Below, piece after piece: positions 42,966 to 52,470 of a stretch of 64,000 nucleotides of DNA. The notes beneath the pieces were generated by a model that did no database searches, was not told the origin of the DNA, and saw only the letters and a list, made by a program, of their open reading frames with translations. The stretch's first letter is position 1; the number at the start of each line of letters is the position of its first letter. Location of the stretch: the NCBI GenBank assembly GCA_036478595.1, contig JAZGEF010000053.1, positions 124,001-188,000 of the forward strand, given 5' to 3'. Origin of the DNA: Granulosicoccus sp036478595. GTDB lineage: Bacteria; Pseudomonadota; Gammaproteobacteria; Granulosicoccales; Granulosicoccaceae. Made by a program: the position numbers and the translations under genes.

Positions 42966-44936
42966 ATGGACATTCTTGCCTATCTTAAAGATTCTTCAAC
43001 AACGGCTAGTTCCTGGATGTCGCGCGTCACTGATCTAATGCTGGCTGGCCTCATCATCGCGATTATTGCATTGATGATTTTGCCGTTACCGGTATTCATA
43101 CTTGACCTATTGGTTGCGCTAAATATTGCTGTCGGTGTGATGCTGGTTTTGATGGGAATTTACGTTAGCAAACCGCTGCAATTTTCTGCTTTTCCTAGTG
43201 TTTTGCTAATTTCTACTTTGTTCAGATTGGCACTCTCCGTGGCAACCACTCGTATGATTCTTCTGCACGCCGATGCCGGTCACATTATTGATACCTTTGG
43301 CACTTTGGTTGCGGGTAATAACGTCGTTGTTGGTTTGGTGGTGTTTTTAATTGTCACCCTGGTTCAGTTTTTAGTCATCGCCAAAGGGGCGGAGCGTGTT
43401 GCAGAGGTTGGCGCGCGGTTCACCCTCGATGCAATGCCAGGCAAACAAATGTCTATCGATTCCGATCTACGTTCTGGGCTGATAGATAAGAACGAAGCGC
43501 GAGCCAAGCGACAAGAAGTCGAGCTTGAGAGCAAGCTACACGGCAGCATGGACGGTGCCATGAAGTTTGTAAAAGGCGATGCGATAGCTGGCATCGTGAT
43601 CATCATTATTAACTTGCTAGGTGGCCTTGCCGTTGGCGTATTCCAACGAGGCATGGATGCTGGTGCTGCGATGTCCAAGTATTCCATCTTGACCATTGGC
43701 GACGGCATGGTGGCCCAGATACCTGCGTTGTTAGGAGCGATGGCGGCAGGTTTGATTGTTACTCGCGTAACCGATACCGACGGCGATTCCCATCTTGGTG
43801 ATTCTATTCAAAAGCAATTCAGCGCAATACCACGTGTGTTAATGGTGGCGGGTGCCATTTGTTTTCTGATGGCTTTAGTACCGGGGTTTCCGGCGTCCAT
43901 TTTTGTTGGTTTGGGCTTAACACTTGGCATATTAGGCGCTAGCCTGGTACCAGCATTACGAAGCCGTATGGACAGCTTGTCGCAACCGGCTCTGGATACC
44001 ATGCGCAGGCGACCGGACAACACTCCTTCATTGGTTAACCAATCAAAAGCCGTCGATGTTCAGCAAGCTGTAGCGTTGTTGCTCGAATTGCCGCACAGTT
44101 TTTCATTGAATGGCCAAGACACTGCGTTATTAGAGGCGATTAATGAAGTATCTGACAGCGTGCAAAATGGAATCGGTTTGCCATTGCCACCTATCAAGTT
44201 CCATTGGCACAAGCAAGATGACAAATCGTGGTCGTTTAACGTCTACGAAGTGCCAGTTGCCAAAGGAAATATAGAGCCGGGCACGTCAGTTGAGGAGCTT
44301 GCAGCCGCTGTGCGTGATGCATTGCGCAAACATATGGCGATGTTTTTGGGTATACAGGAAGCCAGTGTATTGCTTACTCAGGCTAGTGTTGATTATCCCG
44401 ACATTGTTAAAGAAGCCTTGCGTAGTGTGCCGATGCAAAACGTTGCCACCATATTGCGTAATTTAGTGGAAGAGGAAGTCAGCATTCGCAACATACGCGG
44501 CATTCTTGAAGCGTTAGTGCAAGCATCAGGGCATGAAAAAGACGTAGCCAATCTCACTGAGTTTGCGCGCATAGCATTGGCGCGGCAAATTTGCTATCGA
44601 TATGCACCGGATAACGTCATGGTGGCGGTGTCGGTAGCGCCTGAACTTGAAGAGCGATTGATTCAAGCAGCACGTGCCGGCGGCGGAGCAAGGCAATTCT
44701 CTCTAGATCCGGCAATGTCAGCGGAATTGCGCGCAGCTATGGTTGCTGCAATTAATAGTAACAAGGCAACGGTGATTGTCACGCACTTGCAAATCCGCCG
44801 CCACCTTAGAAACTTCATCCAAGAAGAATGCTTCGATGTACCCGTTTTGTCCTACAACGAATTAGTCAGCAGTATCGATCTAACTGTTGCCGAGCAAGTT
44901 CGGCTTCTAGAACAACCCGCGCGTGAGATTGCTTAA
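42966..44936 (+). CDS. sctV: T3SS export gate SctV
   Basis: FHIPEP-family export gate, 656 residues. The N-terminal half has about eight membrane helices (from residue 20 to about 330) and the family loop VIAKGAERVAEVGARFTLDA and MPGKQMSIDSDLRSG followed by LHGSMDGAMKFVKGDAIAGI. The C-terminal half is the cytoplasmic nonameric ring with NVATILRNLVEEEVSIRNIR. First gene of the main apparatus operon. Confidence 0.95.
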   Translation: MDILAYLKDSSTTASSWMSRVTDLMLAGLIIAIIALMILPLPVFILDLLVALNIAVGVMLVLMGIYVSKPLQFSAFPSVLLISTLFRLALSVATTRMILLHADAGHIIDTFGTLVAGNNVVVGLVVFLIVTLVQFLVIAKGAERVAEVGARFTLDAMPGKQMSIDSDLRSGLIDKNEARAKRQEVELESKLHGSMDGAMKFVKGDAIAGIVIIIINLLGGLAVGVFQRGMDAGAAMSKYSILTIGDGMVAQIPALLGAMAAGLIVTRVTDTDGDSHLGDSIQKQFSAIPRVLMVAGAICFLMALVPGFPASIFVGLGLTLGILGASLVPALRSRMDSLSQPALDTMRRRPDNTPSLVNQSKAVDVQQAVALLLELPHSFSLNGQDTALLEAINEVSDSVQNGIGLPLPPIKFHWHKQDDKSWSFNVYEVPVAKGNIEPGTSVEELAAAVRDALRKHMAMFLGIQEASVLLTQASVDYPDIVKEALRSVPMQNVATILRNLVEEEVSIRNIRGILEALVQASGHEKDVANLTEFARIALARQICYRYAPDNVMVAVSVAPELEERLIQAARAGGGARQFSLDPAMSAELRAAMVAAINSNKATVIVTHLQIRRHLRNFIQEECFDVPVLSYNELVSSIDLTVAEQVRLLEQPAREIA

Positions 44937-44938
44937 TC

Positions 44939-47140
44939 ATGTGCCGAATGGCTATGAGACAAAGAATGAGAATAAAAATAAAAACTAAGTTCATGTTGAA
45001 TCCATCTAAGGTGCTGCAAACGGCGGTGCTTACGTTTGTTATAGGCAGCGTTGGTATCGCTCACTCAGCGCCATTGCCACCGATGGTTCAACAGGTGTCA
45101 ATAAACGCTCGAGAAATTGGCGTAGATCAATTCCTGCAACAGCTGTTTGGTCAAATAGGAATCCCGGTAACGGTTGATAATCGCGTGGAAGGTACTGTTA
45201 ATGGTGTTTGGAAAGATAGCGCCAGCGGCTTACTTAAACAAGCGTTAAAAAGCTTTCAGCTGGTTGCCTACTACGACGGTGCAATGGCTTATGTGTACAA
45301 CGATCGCGATGTCTCTCAAGAAATGCTATCAGTACAGCCAGATGTAGCAAAGCGCATCCGCCGTCAAGTGGAGCAGCTGGGCTTGCCTGATGTGAATAAT
45401 CGTTTGCGCTTGGTTGGTGATAATGGGTTGCAAGTAATCGGCACGCCTCGTTTTGTGCAGCAAATAAAAGAGGTGTCGGTGTCGATTCGTAGCACAAAAA
45501 AACAATACAAGCCGCAAGTCGTTGAACGGCTGTATCACCTAAAGCATGCTTGGGCGCAAGACACCAATATGGAAATCGGTGGTGAGCTGGTGCCGGTGCA
45601 GGGCATGGTCAGTATACTGAACGAACTGTTAGTCGGTGCGCCTATTGGTGATACCAGCGTAGCAGGCTTTGCGGATGGCGGCATTGATGGTTTATCGACG
45701 ATACCGAAAGAGAACCAATTAATCTCGATTAATGCAGGCAACAAATCCACTGATGGCATAGCGAGTCCGCAAATCAAATCATCGAGCTTGGTTCGACGCG
45801 TTAGCGCGCGTTCAATGAGCGCGGAGAACGTTCGCATAGTGGCAGTGTCGCGCTTAAATGCTGTGTTGATACGTGACTACGAAAACCACATGGCTAGTTA
45901 CGAATCGCTGATTAATGCGCTAGATGTTGAGCCCTACATGCTCGAGATTGAGGCCACTATCATCGACATAAATGCCGATAGCCGCCGCGAGATAGGCGTT
46001 AACTGGCGTGCACAGGATGATAGGTTTAACGATGCGCTGGTAGGTAACGGTAGTGTTTCTGATCAGCTATTGCGTCCTAACACGGCCATTACTCCGCAAG
46101 GCAATGGCGGTATATTATCGTTAGCGCTAGGTAACCAACGTGCAAAGTTTCTAGCAAGAATTCGCGCATTAGAGGATTCTGGTGACGCTGAAATAATTTC
46201 AAAGCCGCACGTTGTCACGTTGTCAAACGTTGAAGCCTTGCTTGATACCACACAATCTTATTTTGTACGAGTTGCGGCCAAGGAGGATGCATCACTATTT
46301 AAAATAACAGTTGGCACAACACTGCGGGTAACACCGCATGTTTATAAAAGTGGCGACACAACAAAAATCAAATTAATGGTGAACATCCAAGATGGCGCCA
46401 CCACGGATTCCCAAGTCGATGCCATTCCAGTCATTGGTCAATCGACCATTAATACTCAAGCGATCGTAACGGCGGGTGATAGTTTGTTAGTAGGTGGAAT
46501 GGTGAGAGAGTCTAAGCGTTCAGGCGAGTCTAAGGTACCTTTTTTGGGTGATATACCTGGCCTTGGTAGCATATTCCGTACACGTACCCGCTCGAATAAT
46601 AAAGTAGAGCGTTTGTTTCTCATTACACCGCGCTTAGCCTATCGAAAAGGTTTTGCTAAACGAATGGAAGCACCAGTGTTAGAAGGCAAAATAAGCGACA
46701 TCGTCCGAACGTCGAGTTTACGTCTCGACCCTCCAACTGGCCCAATTCAGGAAGATAGTGTTGTTCGCCCAGGGCAAGAGCAGCCGCAAGCCATAAATCC
46801 CATTACGCGGCCTGATCCAAGCCTTCAGCGGCGACGTGTTGATGGCATTCTAGTGATTGATGAGATTAAAAATAAACTTAACATACCGCCAGCACCAGAG
46901 GAGCCTGTTAAACCAATAATGCATGATGAAGAGGGATGGTCTGTCGTGGCAATGCCAGCCCATTCATTTAAAACGCCCGTTTACCATGTTAACAGTGATA
47001 GGGCGACTGCCACTAAGACTAAAATATATCGAACTGAAGTACCGCTTGCGAATGATTTCAAGCCCATAGAGAACAGTATTACCGTACCCAGCTCATTTTC
47101 GGATGCTGAGGCTGGTGTTTGGCAGGAGGTGGGTCAGTGA
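44939..47140 (+). CDS. sctC: T3SS outer-membrane secretin SctC
   Basis: 733 residues. A signal peptide (LNPSKVLQTAVLTFVIGSVG, cleavage near AHSA), N0/N1/N3 ring domains, and the secretin domain with LEIEATIIDINADSRREIGVNW and VPFLGDIPGLGSIFRTR. After the barrel a 130-residue Pro-rich tail follows, longer than usual, which may be the S-domain for a pilotin. The first ATG (44939) is two bases after the sctV stop; ATGs at 44969 or 44993 would give a more ordinary leader and are equally possible. It overlaps sctD by four bases. Confidence 0.93.
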   Translation: MCRMAMRQRMRIKIKTKFMLNPSKVLQTAVLTFVIGSVGIAHSAPLPPMVQQVSINAREIGVDQFLQQLFGQIGIPVTVDNRVEGTVNGVWKDSASGLLKQALKSFQLVAYYDGAMAYVYNDRDVSQEMLSVQPDVAKRIRRQVEQLGLPDVNNRLRLVGDNGLQVIGTPRFVQQIKEVSVSIRSTKKQYKPQVVERLYHLKHAWAQDTNMEIGGELVPVQGMVSILNELLVGAPIGDTSVAGFADGGIDGLSTIPKENQLISINAGNKSTDGIASPQIKSSSLVRRVSARSMSAENVRIVAVSRLNAVLIRDYENHMASYESLINALDVEPYMLEIEATIIDINADSRREIGVNWRAQDDRFNDALVGNGSVSDQLLRPNTAITPQGNGGILSLALGNQRAKFLARIRALEDSGDAEIISKPHVVTLSNVEALLDTTQSYFVRVAAKEDASLFKITVGTTLRVTPHVYKSGDTTKIKLMVNIQDGATTDSQVDAIPVIGQSTINTQAIVTAGDSLLVGGMVRESKRSGESKVPFLGDIPGLGSIFRTRTRSNNKVERLFLITPRLAYRKGFAKRMEAPVLEGKISDIVRTSSLRLDPPTGPIQEDSVVRPGQEQPQAINPITRPDPSLQRRRVDGILVIDEIKNKLNIPPAPEEPVKPIMHDEEGWSVVAMPAHSFKTPVYHVNSDRATATKTKIYRTEVPLANDFKPIENSITVPSSFSDAEAGVWQEVGQ

Positions 47141-48288
47141 ATTGTCAATACGAGCTAACAGTCATTGATGGATTCAAAAGTGGCGCTAGCGCCCCGGTAC
47201 GCCCCGGTGCACAGCTAACGATTGGCGATCAAATTGATTGCGATATTGTGTTAGGTGAATTATCCAACCTTGATGGCTTGTCAAAGGATAGGATTGAGCC
47301 TAGCCGCGCAACCATACGGCATAACTCCGCCTCCGATGCATTTTCAATACAGCAGCTTCGTGGGTCTGTGTTAGTCGGTGGTTTGGCGATCGCAGAAGGA
47401 GCAGCCATTGATGTCGCGCTAGGCACATCAGTGGAAATCGCCGGTTCAATGTTTGTATTGCACGAAATTGAGCAGGCTAACTCAGTGCTTTGTGCAATGC
47501 CAACGGCTGACAGAGAAAGTAAAGCTGAGCCGGTTGATTCATCTCTTTTGCAAGCACCAAAAGTAGCGCCTAAAAAAACCGACAACACATTTAAATATTT
47601 TGGAATAGCGGCAGCCGTCTGTGTCGCCATTACCGCCGGTTTAACATACTGGATCGATAGTAGAGCGTTGAATTCCACTGAGCACGATCGCGCGAGCAAT
47701 TTATTGCTGCAGATAATGGCAGGCGCAGAGTATTCACAGATCGAGCTACAACAATCGGGCGACGGTGCCATAAAAGTAGTCGGCTATGTCCAGCAGCGCT
47801 CCGATTTGCAGCTGCTCAGACAATCACTTCACGGCATGGAAAAAACGGTATTTGTGGATGTCCGTGTTGGCGAAATCATGGCTGAATCCGTTGCGTCAGT
47901 GTTTAGAGTGAATAATTTGGAAGCAGTTGCGTCTTCGTTAGCCAGTGGTGAGGTGTTAGTGAAAACAACCACCAGTGATTTGCAATTGCTCGATAAAGTG
48001 GAGGCCATTGCCTATGTCGATGTGGTGGGGCTTAAGGGTTTGAAGATCGAAAACTCACCGCCAGCAGCGATACAAGCGTTAGTTGAACCAGCGGGTAACG
48101 ATTTCGAAACCGTTCCGGGTAAACGTATCGTCATGGTGATGGTTACCGAGCCTACTTACATATTAACCGAAGATGGGAGCCGCTACTTCACCGGTTCTAT
48201 TTTGCCTAGCGGCCATAAAGTTAAAGCTATTTTAGAAAAAAAGGTTGAGCTGGAGCTCAATCAAAATACTATTGAAGTTGTTTTTTAA
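47137..48288 (+). CDS. sctD: T3SS inner-membrane ring protein SctD
   Basis: 383 residues. A cytoplasmic FHA-like N-terminal domain (ELTVIDGFKSGASAPVRPG..., about 1-110) is followed by a linker, one membrane helix (about 154-173) and periplasmic ring-building domains with YILTEDGSRYFTGSILPSGH near the end. The GTG at 47137 is chosen because a strong AGGAGG lies six bases before it and it overlaps the sctC stop. Confidence 0.85.
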   Translation: MNCQYELTVIDGFKSGASAPVRPGAQLTIGDQIDCDIVLGELSNLDGLSKDRIEPSRATIRHNSASDAFSIQQLRGSVLVGGLAIAEGAAIDVALGTSVEIAGSMFVLHEIEQANSVLCAMPTADRESKAEPVDSSLLQAPKVAPKKTDNTFKYFGIAAAVCVAITAGLTYWIDSRALNSTEHDRASNLLLQIMAGAEYSQIELQQSGDGAIKVVGYVQQRSDLQLLRQSLHGMEKTVFVDVRVGEIMAESVASVFRVNNLEAVASSLASGEVLVKTTTSDLQLLDKVEAIAYVDVVGLKGLKIENSPPAAIQALVEPAGNDFETVPGKRIVMVMVTEPTYILTEDGSRYFTGSILPSGHKVKAILEKKVELELNQNTIEVVF

Positions 48289-48308
48289 TTTCGTTTAGGA
48301 GATTGAAC

Positions 48309-48611
48309 ATGTCAGATATACCATCACTGAGTAACTTAGCATCCGCCGGCGCAAGTTCTGCGTCAAGCGGCAAGAAAAGCACTAGCAGTTGGTACGAGGC
48401 TATGGCAGAGGCTTGGGGCGTGGCCCTGGATAAGCAAGCGGGCCGTATTGAGGATCTAGCAACGGGTTTGCAAGATGCGCAAGATGAAACGCCATCAAAA
48501 ATAAACGAGCTAACGGCGGAGTCGCTACGCATGGGCTTTTTGTCCAATAGTTCGCATACCTCTCTTACTAGTGTTGCTAGTGCTCTAGAGACAATGGCTC
48601 GCAAGCAGTAA
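48309..48611 (+). CDS. Small helical protein, candidate T3SS needle subunit (SctF-like)
   Basis: 100 residues, Ser/Ala-rich leader, then SSWYEAMAEAWGVALDKQ, then a C-terminal 40 residues (TPSKINELTAESLRMGFLSN...TMARKQ) that line up without gaps with the C-terminal helix of the YscF/needle family as I remember it (Pro, Leu, Asn, Ser, Thr and Lys positions kept). It lies between sctD and sctI, a fitting place for a needle gene. A second protein at 60649-61320 has the same W-x-x-AMA-x-A and ARKQ ends. No Cys, no signal peptide. AGGAGA precedes the ATG at 48309. Confidence 0.6.
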   Translation: MSDIPSLSNLASAGASSASSGKKSTSSWYEAMAEAWGVALDKQAGRIEDLATGLQDAQDETPSKINELTAESLRMGFLSNSSHTSLTSVASALETMARKQ

Positions 48612-48700
48612 TGGTTGCGCCGATATCGAACGGTGTTGGCAACGTATTAGCAACGAAGAAACTGCCAAAAAATTAATCGAAGATTATTCGAGGGAAAGTC

Positions 48701-49099
48701 ATGGAAACTACAGGTGTAACGTCTACTGTCACGGTGGATAAAGATGCAGGTGCATCAAGCGTTGTGCAGATGGGCTATGGCGAATCGCTAAGCGGTGATT
48801 CAGCCATGTTTGCCTCTAGCATGCAAAAAGCGGAAGCAGCACAAACTGTTGAGCCTGTTGAAGGGCCCAATGCCGCGATGAAGGCTGTGCTTGAACCATT
48901 GGATTTCATTGACAATGAAGCACAAGCATTAATTGACTACGCAGAAAAGGCAGTGGCCAGCGGTGAGGATATGACGCCAAGTGAGATTGTGATGCTCACC
49001 GCTAAGAGCCAGGAATTCATGTTTCATAGCCAGCTGACATCCAATATAGCTAATCGCACGGCTGATGGCTTGTCGCAGCTATTCAGGCAGCAGAGCTGA
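48701..49099 (+). CDS. sctI: T3SS inner rod protein SctI
   Basis: 132 residues. The C-terminal 50 residues (MTPSEIVMLTAKSQEFMFHS, then ANRTADGLSQLFRQQ) match the YscI/HrpB inner-rod pattern; the N-terminal part is variable. It lies two bases before sctJ, the typical I-J order. Confidence 0.8.
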   Translation: METTGVTSTVTVDKDAGASSVVQMGYGESLSGDSAMFASSMQKAEAAQTVEPVEGPNAAMKAVLEPLDFIDNEAQALIDYAEKAVASGEDMTPSEIVMLTAKSQEFMFHSQLTSNIANRTADGLSQLFRQQS

Positions 49100-49101
49100 T
49101 C

Positions 49102-49893
49102 GTGGCCGCCTGGAATAAAAAAATACGTGCCCTGATCATTGTAAGTTTGGCTTTGGTGTTGTTTGGTTGTAAAGAGACGGCACTTCATCACGGGGTGTCT
49201 GAGCAAGAAGCTAATGAGATGGTTGCTTTAATGCAGCGCGCGGGGATTCCTGCTAGCAAGTCGCTCGGCAAGGAAGACACCTTTACGGTATCAACCTCCG
49301 CCGAAACCTTTGCAGATGCTGTGCAGTTGTTAACAGCAAACGGTTTACCTAAGCAACAGTTTGAAACCCTGGGTAGCGTCTTTGATGAGCAAAGTTTCGT
49401 GACATCACGCGTTGCTCAACATGCGCGATACATCCATGCCTTGTCCGAAGAAATAGCGCATACCTTATCCAGCATTGATGGTGTGATTTTGGCTCGGGTG
49501 CATTTGTCAGTACCTGAAAAAGATCCTCTGGCAGATGCGGCGCCTAAATCCAGTGCGTCTGTTATGGTCAAGCACAGAGACGATGTTGATATATCCCAGT
49601 ACATCGGGCAAATCAAAGCGTTGGTAGTGAATGGCCTGCAAAATCTAAAATATGACGACGTCACTGTCTTTTTAGTTGAGGCACAACCGCAACAAGACAT
49701 GATGAATAAGCAGCCACTCATTGTGCAAGGCAATAGCGATTTTCGCATGGGCTCTGTCACTCAAATGGGCTCGGGGCTTTTAGTGCCTGCCGTATTGGCG
49801 GTTTTGGCGAGCATCGGTGGCTTTGGCCTATATTGGAAACAACGTAAAGCTACAGCGGTAGTTCACGCGAACACCGAGGTTGAGCAACGATGA
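49102..49893 (+). CDS. sctJ: T3SS inner-membrane ring lipoprotein SctJ
   Basis: YscJ/FliF-related lipoprotein, 263 residues. Lipobox LVLFGC with Cys23, then ring-building motifs including SEQEANEMVALMQRAGIPA and VARVHLSVPEKDPL-like text (LARVHLSVPEKDPL), SASVMVKH and QIKALVVNGLQNLKYDDVTV. A C-terminal membrane helix spans about 224-246. The start is a GTG at 49102, two bases after sctI. Confidence 0.95.
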   Translation: MAAWNKKIRALIIVSLALVLFGCKETALHHGVSEQEANEMVALMQRAGIPASKSLGKEDTFTVSTSAETFADAVQLLTANGLPKQQFETLGSVFDEQSFVTSRVAQHARYIHALSEEIAHTLSSIDGVILARVHLSVPEKDPLADAAPKSSASVMVKHRDDVDISQYIGQIKALVVNGLQNLKYDDVTVFLVEAQPQQDMMNKQPLIVQGNSDFRMGSVTQMGSGLLVPAVLAVLASIGGFGLYWKQRKATAVVHANTEVEQR

Positions 49894-50483
49894 CGGTAAC
49901 GACACAGCGCCGATTACACAGAGCGAGAGCGGCGGAATTCTTAGCACCACTGCAAGCCGCTAATGCAACAGAGGGTCAAGCTGATATTGATTGGGTTGCT
50001 CTGGATGCGGTACCGCACTGGTGTTTCGAGCCACCTGAATACACCAATAAATTGCAGTTGGTTAGCGGTGCGATGTTTTTAGCGCCGGCCATTCGTAATT
50101 GGATTGATGGTAAGCGAATTCAGGAGCTCAGGGCGCTGCTTGGGCCCATCGCATTTGCAGCGGTTGCGCGCAGCAGCGCCGTAACCGGGTCATCTGAGAA
50201 TTTCGAAGTGGCTGAAGACGTACCCGAAGCATTGGCAAGAGGGGGTGCCTCGGTAATGCTTGGCGCAATTGATAATGCGGATGTCCGAGCTTTATTGGGT
50301 ACATTGTTCCCTATGGATGTCGAGCCGATTGATCAATCGATTGCAAATGCAATATATGAAATTTCGCTTAGTACCGTGCATCAAGCTATCGTGGCCGAAA
50401 AAACGGCTGACAATAAAGCAGCAGCGCAAGCAGCATTGACAGCGGAATCACCCGTTAAAGAGCTTGCTGAGAACGGGCAATGA
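49890..50483 (+). CDS. sctK: T3SS sorting-platform accessory protein SctK
   Basis: 197 residues, soluble, with VPHWCFEPPEYTNKLQLVSG and MFLAPAIRNWIDGKRI, a pattern I associate with the YscK/HrpD-like SctK group that links the SctQ platform to SctD. Overlaps sctJ and sctL by four bases each. Placement between J and L supports the call. Confidence 0.75.
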   Translation: MTVTTQRRLHRARAAEFLAPLQAANATEGQADIDWVALDAVPHWCFEPPEYTNKLQLVSGAMFLAPAIRNWIDGKRIQELRALLGPIAFAAVARSSAVTGSSENFEVAEDVPEALARGGASVMLGAIDNADVRALLGTLFPMDVEPIDQSIANAIYEISLSTVHQAIVAEKTADNKAAAQAALTAESPVKELAENGQ

Positions 50484-51103
50484 ACATACTGGCGCTGAGC
50501 ACGGGTGAGGGTGTTGGCCTGTATGGCGGCAAACTTGTTTATAGTGCGGCTGAAACACAAGCGCTTCGATCCTGTATTGAAACAGCCGATTATTTGCACA
50601 GCATGAAAAATGATGCTGTTGAGCAACATGAGCAAGCCCGACTAAAAACGGAAGCTCAAGGGTTTGAGCAAGGTTTACAGCAGGGCCGTATCGAGGCCAA
50701 AAAAGAAATGACGGCAGCGCTACTGATGCAACAACAAGCGCTACACCAAGCCCAACAAACTTCGCGCGATCAATCAGTGGCTATCGCGTTGGATGTGGTA
50801 AAAAAGATTGCCAGTAATATAGCGCCAGAACAAATGGTGCTCTCGTTAGCGCAAGCCGCGGCAGCCGAGCTTGCACCGGATTCTCGCATTACACTGCGCA
50901 CCCATAGCGATAACGTTAACAAGCTTAAGCTGGCTCTTAACGAGCAATCCAATACCAACCCCGTGCTCAAGCAAATTTATGATGTGATCGGTGATGAGAG
51001 TTTAGAGCACGATGCCTGTGTTCTTGAAACGGTGCTGGGTTCTATCGAAGCTGATCTAAAAACACAACTCGCTGCGATCGAGCAGCATCTTATGAGTGGG
51101 TGA
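50480..51103 (+). CDS. sctL: T3SS ATPase stator SctL
   Basis: 207 residues of the HrpE/YscL/FliH type. A long Gln/Ala/Glu-rich coiled coil (about 50-100, with the GFEQGLQQGRIEAKKE Gly-spaced motif) precedes the C-terminal V-ATPase E-subunit-like domain. Binds and regulates SctN. Coupled by overlaps on both sides. Confidence 0.85.
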   Translation: MNILALSTGEGVGLYGGKLVYSAAETQALRSCIETADYLHSMKNDAVEQHEQARLKTEAQGFEQGLQQGRIEAKKEMTAALLMQQQALHQAQQTSRDQSVAIALDVVKKIASNIAPEQMVLSLAQAAAAELAPDSRITLRTHSDNVNKLKLALNEQSNTNPVLKQIYDVIGDESLEHDACVLETVLGSIEADLKTQLAAIEQHLMSG

Positions 51104-52470
51104 GAGTGATGTCCCTGCAAAGCAAGGCACAAACTAAACGGGCAGAACCATCAATTTCTGTTAACAAACTTGCAACGCTAAGTGGGCCAAATGCACTTAG
51201 TGAGCTTAGAACAGTCAAGCATATCGGCCGAGTGGTGCAAGCGTACGGTACTAGCCTGCGAGTCACTGGTATACGTGCCCGTGTTGGCCAACGGTGTAAA
51301 GTCACTGATAAACGAACACGCCAAACCCTATATGCCGATGTAGTGGGTTTAGCTAACGGTGAAGCCATTCTCTATCCGCTGGGCAGTTTGAGTGGTGTCG
51401 CCGTCGATTCTGAAGTCACTTTGGAGGAAGAACAAGCTTACGTAAAAGTCTCCGATAGCCTGCGCGGTAAGGTATTAGATGCACTGGGGTCGCCGCTAGA
51501 CGGGTCGCAACTTGATGATGGTATTGGCTATCCGCTACAGGCAGATTCGCCCAATCCACTCACCCGTGAGCTTATTAGCCAGCCTTTTCAAACGGGCGTC
51601 AAGATTATTGATTCGCTGCTCACGGTCGGTGTTGGGCAACGGATGGGTATTTTTTCGATGGCCGGTGGTGGTAAGTCCACATTATTAGCGATGCTCGCTA
51701 AAAATTCTGAAGCCGATGTAGTGGTAGTTGGGCTGATTGGTGAACGTGGTCGCGAGGTACGTGAATTTATCGATCATAGCTTAGGTGCTGACGGGCTTGC
51801 CCGTTCAGTGCTAGTCGTAGCAACTTCCGACCGGCCCGCGATGGAGCGCGTAAAAGCTGCGCAAACAGCCACGGCGATTGCTGAAGGTTTCAGAGATCAA
51901 GGCAAACGAGTATTGCTACTGATGGATTCGGTAACGCGCTATGCCCGCGCTATGCGCGAAATTGGTTTGTCGATTGGTGAGCCTGCTGTCAGGCGTGGTT
52001 TTCCGCCGTCAGTATTTGCAGAGCTGCCCAAATTATTTGAACGTACAGGCAATAACGAAACTGGCTCGATTACCGCTTTTTACACGGTACTGTCTGAAGA
52101 TGAAGACAGTAGCGATCCCATCGCTGAGGAAACCAGATCGATACTCGATGGTCATATCGTGCTCACCAGAAAGCTGGGTGAAAAAGGCCAATATCCGGCG
52201 ATCGATCCGTTAATGAGTGTAAGCCGCGTGTTTCCCCACATCACCAGCGAGGTGCATCAAGCGGCTGCGCTTAAAACCAAGCAGCTGATTAGCAGATATC
52301 AGGATCTAGAGATTCTCTTACAGCTGGGCGAATACAAAGAGGGTGTAGATGCGTTAGCCGATGAGGCTGTTCAAAAGCAAACGTCGATCAATGAATTTTT
52401 TAAACAAACTCCTGATGAGTTTGTTGGCATGGAAGAAACCACTCTTAAACTGGAGATGTTGGCCAAATGA
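51100..52470 (+). CDS. sctN: T3SS ATPase SctN
   Basis: 456 residues, F1-beta/FliI-like hexameric ATPase that unfolds and releases export substrates. The P-loop is SMAGGGKST at 186-194, where the first Walker A position is Ser instead of the usual Ala/Gly. VGLIGERGREVREF, TSDRPAMERVKAA and the Walker B VLLLMDSVTRYARA follow. The GTG at 51100 overlaps the sctL stop; an ATG at 51109 is an alternative start. Confidence 0.96.
   Translation: MRVMSLQSKAQTKRAEPSISVNKLATLSGPNALSELRTVKHIGRVVQAYGTSLRVTGIRARVGQRCKVTDKRTRQTLYADVVGLANGEAILYPLGSLSGVAVDSEVTLEEEQAYVKVSDSLRGKVLDALGSPLDGSQLDDGIGYPLQADSPNPLTRELISQPFQTGVKIIDSLLTVGVGQRMGIFSMAGGGKSTLLAMLAKNSEADVVVVGLIGERGREVREFIDHSLGADGLARSVLVVATSDRPAMERVKAAQTATAIAEGFRDQGKRVLLLMDSVTRYARAMREIGLSIGEPAVRRGFPPSVFAELPKLFERTGNNETGSITAFYTVLSEDEDSSDPIAEETRSILDGHIVLTRKLGEKGQYPAIDPLMSVSRVFPHITSEVHQAAALKTKQLISRYQDLEILLQLGEYKEGVDALADEAVQKQTSINEFFKQTPDEFVGMEETTLKLEMLAK

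Noticed and set aside
48701..49099. Possible call of this gene as the needle rather than the inner rod
   Set aside because: Its C-terminal pattern fits YscI/HrpB and it directly precedes sctJ; the gene before it suits the needle better.
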